Shown piece by piece: positions 4,481 to 6,336 of a DNA stretch of 6,336 nt; position 1 is the stretch's first letter, and each line of letters begins with the position of its first letter. The notes below the pieces were generated by a model. That model was not told the origin of the DNA and did no database searches. It saw only the letters and a list, made by a program, of their open reading frames with translations. Location of the stretch: NCBI GenBank assembly GCA_015486915.1, contig WFQS01000120.1, positions 1-6,336 of the forward strand, given 5' to 3'. Made by a program: the position numbers and the translations under genes. The stretch comes from Desulfobacteraceae bacterium (lineage in GTDB: Bacteria; Desulfobacterota; Desulfobacteria; Desulfobacterales; Desulfobacteraceae).

Positions 4481-6336
4481 ATGCTTGAAAATATCCTTTC
4501 ATTTGATGCTGAAACCGTACCCAATGGGGAAATATACCATATTGGTGCTGTTTTTAATGGGAAAACCTTTGAAAAGAAAAACATAAAAGATTTAAAATCA
4601 GCACTTGATGACTTTTTAAGATTTGCAAAAGATGCTGATTATATACTTGGGCACAACATTGTAAATCATGACCTGCCTGTTTTTGAAAAGGCCTTTTTTC
4701 ACCATGATTTATCTCAACGGGAATTATACGGAGCTGATTTTTTAGATATTCCTGTGATAGATACTCTTTTTTTGTCTCCACTTGCATTTCCTGAGAACCC
4801 ATATCATAAGCTTGTCAAGGATTATAAACTCATTAAAACCGGTAAGAATAATCCCGTTGCCGATGCAAAACTTGCAAAGAATATTTTTGAAGACCAGCGG
4901 GATGCATTTATTGCTCTAAAGGAAAAAGAACCGGGTCTTATCTCTTTTTTTGCCTTTGCCTTTGCATTTGCTTTTGAAGTCATGGACGGATTTTTTGCGG
5001 AAAACCATCATGGAATTAAAAGCAGTTCTCTGGTTAACAGAAGATTATCATGGGGTAACGCTAATTCGTTTCCGGATACAGGAAGTGCAATGCCTTCAGA
5101 AACCGGAAACACATCCCCTGACCAATGTGTGGATAACCACGCTTACAACGAAAAAAGATTCAGGCTTAGGGGGCTTTTTGATCTGTTTTATTCCATTTCA
5201 GAAAAATTGCCCGACCTTGATGAGGCAGAAAATATATTTAGAAAAATTGCAAAGGATAAGGTCTGTGAAACAGGGTTAAAAGAGATCTGGAAAAAATTTG
5301 CAGACAATGTTGAAACAAGGCCCATGCTTGCCTATGTGCTGTCATGGATAAGGGTTTCAGGGGGAAATTCCATAATTCCGCCGTGGGTGAAGCATGAATT
5401 TCATCAGATAAGAGAAATTATTCAAAAGCTTAGATATTCATGCGCAGATGAAAATTGCAGATTCTGCAGAAAACACAATGACTCTGAAAAATTGCTGAAA
5501 AAATATTTTGGTTTTGAAAAATACAGGGTGCTTCCAGATGGCAGACCCCTTCAAAAAGAGGTGGTGGATGCAACTCTTGCAGGAAATTCCCTTCTCGGCA
5601 TCCTTCCAACCGGCGGGGGGAAATCCATATGTTACCAGATCCCGGCCCTTCACAGGCATGAAAGACTTGGAGAATTAACCATTGTGATTTCGCCGCTTAA
5701 AGCGTTGATGAAGGACCAGGTGGATAATCTCAACAGAGTAACGGGAACTGAAACAGCCGCAGCCATCAACGGCAGTCTTACACTGCCTGAACGCGGGGCT
5801 GTCATGGAAAAAGTAAGGCTCGGTGATATCGGGCTTTTATATATTTCTCCGGAGCAGCTGAGAAATTACAGCATAGCCGAGCTGATTAAGACAAGGGATG
5901 TCGGATGCTGGGTGTTTGACGAGGCACACTGCCTTTCCAAGTGGGGCCATGATTTCAGGCCGGATTATCTCAATGTTACTGCCTTTATTGCTGATTACAC
6001 AAAAGTATGCGGTCATAAGATCACAGCCCCTGTGGGAGCGTTCACGGCAACTGCGAAAAAAGATGTTGTGGATGAGATTTTAAGCCATTTTAAGGATAAA
6101 CTCTCCATTGACCTTCAATGTTTTACCGGGGGAGTTGAAAGGGAAAATTTAAGTTTCCAGGTGTGGCCTGTCACAAAAAATGAAAAATTTGATATTATTT
6201 CAAACTGCCTTAAAGAGATCTTTAATGAAAAAAGCGGCGGTGCCATTGTCTATTGCTCAAGCAGACGGCAGACGGAAAATTTAAGCTCGTTTTTAAATGA
6301 AAAGGGCATTTTTTCCCAGGCCTTTCATGCTGGAAG
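4481..6336 (+). CDS. RecQ-family helicase with N-terminal DnaQ-like exonuclease domain (3' part missing)
   Basis: The first 618 residues of a large DNA-processing enzyme. Residues 3-140 are a DEDD exonuclease domain: FDAET (D9, E11), GHNIVNHDLPVF (57-68, D64) and NNPVADAKLA (D128); the usual motif III histidine is N123. Residues 141-320 are unrecognised. C321, C326, C329 and H332 form a CX4CX2CX2H cluster. The RecQ core follows: FGFEKYRV...LQ (343-358, motif 0-like), GILPTGGGKS (373-382, Walker A), ISPLKALMKDQ (403-413), YISPEQL (454-460), DEAHCLSKWGHDFRPDY (480-496, DEAH plus the RecQ aromatic-rich loop), AFTATA (520-525) and AIVYCSSR (588-595, motif IV). The second RecA-like lobe and any RQC/HRDC domains lie off the right edge. 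The ATG at 4481 has AGAAG ten bases upstream; the in-frame ATG at 4463 would add six residues and has no ribosome site. Predicted to unwind DNA 3' to 5' in repair or defence, by family inference. Confidence 0.92.
   Translation, partial: MLENILSFDAETVPNGEIYHIGAVFNGKTFEKKNIKDLKSALDDFLRFAKDADYILGHNIVNHDLPVFEKAFFHHDLSQRELYGADFLDIPVIDTLFLSPLAFPENPYHKLVKDYKLIKTGKNNPVADAKLAKNIFEDQRDAFIALKEKEPGLISFFAFAFAFAFEVMDGFFAENHHGIKSSSLVNRRLSWGNANSFPDTGSAMPSETGNTSPDQCVDNHAYNEKRFRLRGLFDLFYSISEKLPDLDEAENIFRKIAKDKVCETGLKEIWKKFADNVETRPMLAYVLSWIRVSGGNSIIPPWVKHEFHQIREIIQKLRYSCADENCRFCRKHNDSEKLLKKYFGFEKYRVLPDGRPLQKEVVDATLAGNSLLGILPTGGGKSICYQIPALHRHERLGELTIVISPLKALMKDQVDNLNRVTGTETAAAINGSLTLPERGAVMEKVRLGDIGLLYISPEQLRNYSIAELIKTRDVGCWVFDEAHCLSKWGHDFRPDYLNVTAFIADYTKVCGHKITAPVGAFTATAKKDVVDEILSHFKDKLSIDLQCFTGGVERENLSFQVWPVTKNEKFDIISNCLKEIFNEKSGGAIVYCSSRRQTENLSSFLNEKGIFSQAFHAG

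Noticed and set aside
4276..4488. A 70-codon plus-strand reading frame (MLVFYPIYFV...) before the helicase
   Set aside because: It begins at an alternative start codon, lies mostly inside the long inverted repeat, has no ribosome site and runs into the helicase start in another frame. Its openness follows from the palindrome.
4950..5279. A 109-codon plus-strand frame inside the helicase gene
   Set aside because: The main frame here is continuous with recognised exonuclease and RecQ motifs on both sides, so this is a shadow.

Overview
The window looks like chromosomal DNA from an anaerobic, sulfate-reducing deltaproteobacterium of the Desulfobacteraceae type (Desulfobacula or Desulfobacter-like). 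I infer this from the AT-leaning composition with A/T-rich codons, a ferredoxin of the NIL-domain type beside a tRNA thiolase, a DUF4126 membrane protein, and the overall style of the proteins. No 16S or other taxonomic marker is present, so this is a judgement and not a proof.

Layout. (1) Positions 1-1004, minus strand: a two-gene operon. It encodes a small NIL-domain protein with two [4Fe-4S] motifs (TTG start at 1004), overlapping by two bases the GTG start of a tRNA U34 2-thiouridylase of the MnmA family, which runs off the left edge. (2) Positions 1005-1146: a divergent control region in which a strong plus-strand promoter and a minus-strand promoter interlock. (3) Positions 1147-3312, plus strand: a 721-residue fusion of a PlsC-like acyltransferase and a serine alpha/beta hydrolase. 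(4) Positions 3313-3481: a gene-free stretch of three consecutive hairpin or inverted-repeat structures. (5) Positions 3482-4105, plus strand: a DUF4126 integral membrane protein. (6) Positions 4106-4480: no intact gene; it holds a frameshifted minus-strand coding remnant and a roughly 163-bp imperfect inverted repeat with arms of nearly 80 bp. (7) Position 4481 to the right edge, plus strand: 618 residues of a RecQ-family helicase with an N-terminal DnaQ-like exonuclease domain and a small Cys/His cluster just before the helicase core. It is cut at about helicase motif IV.

How the genes fit together. The minus-strand pair suggests tRNA thiolation linked to iron-sulfur chemistry: the thiouridylase has a Cys-X2-Cys plus a distal Cys, and its cotranscribed partner is a two-cluster ferredoxin. 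The acyltransferase-hydrolase and the DUF4126 protein are both lipid or membrane associated, but 169 bp of structured DNA separates them and they are probably independent. The exonuclease-helicase resembles the human WRN domain order and probably acts in DNA repair or genome defence. It sits just downstream of the repeat-rich, decayed stretch, which marks this end of the window as the more plastic part. I see no CRISPR array, tRNA, rRNA, complete insertion sequence or phage gene.
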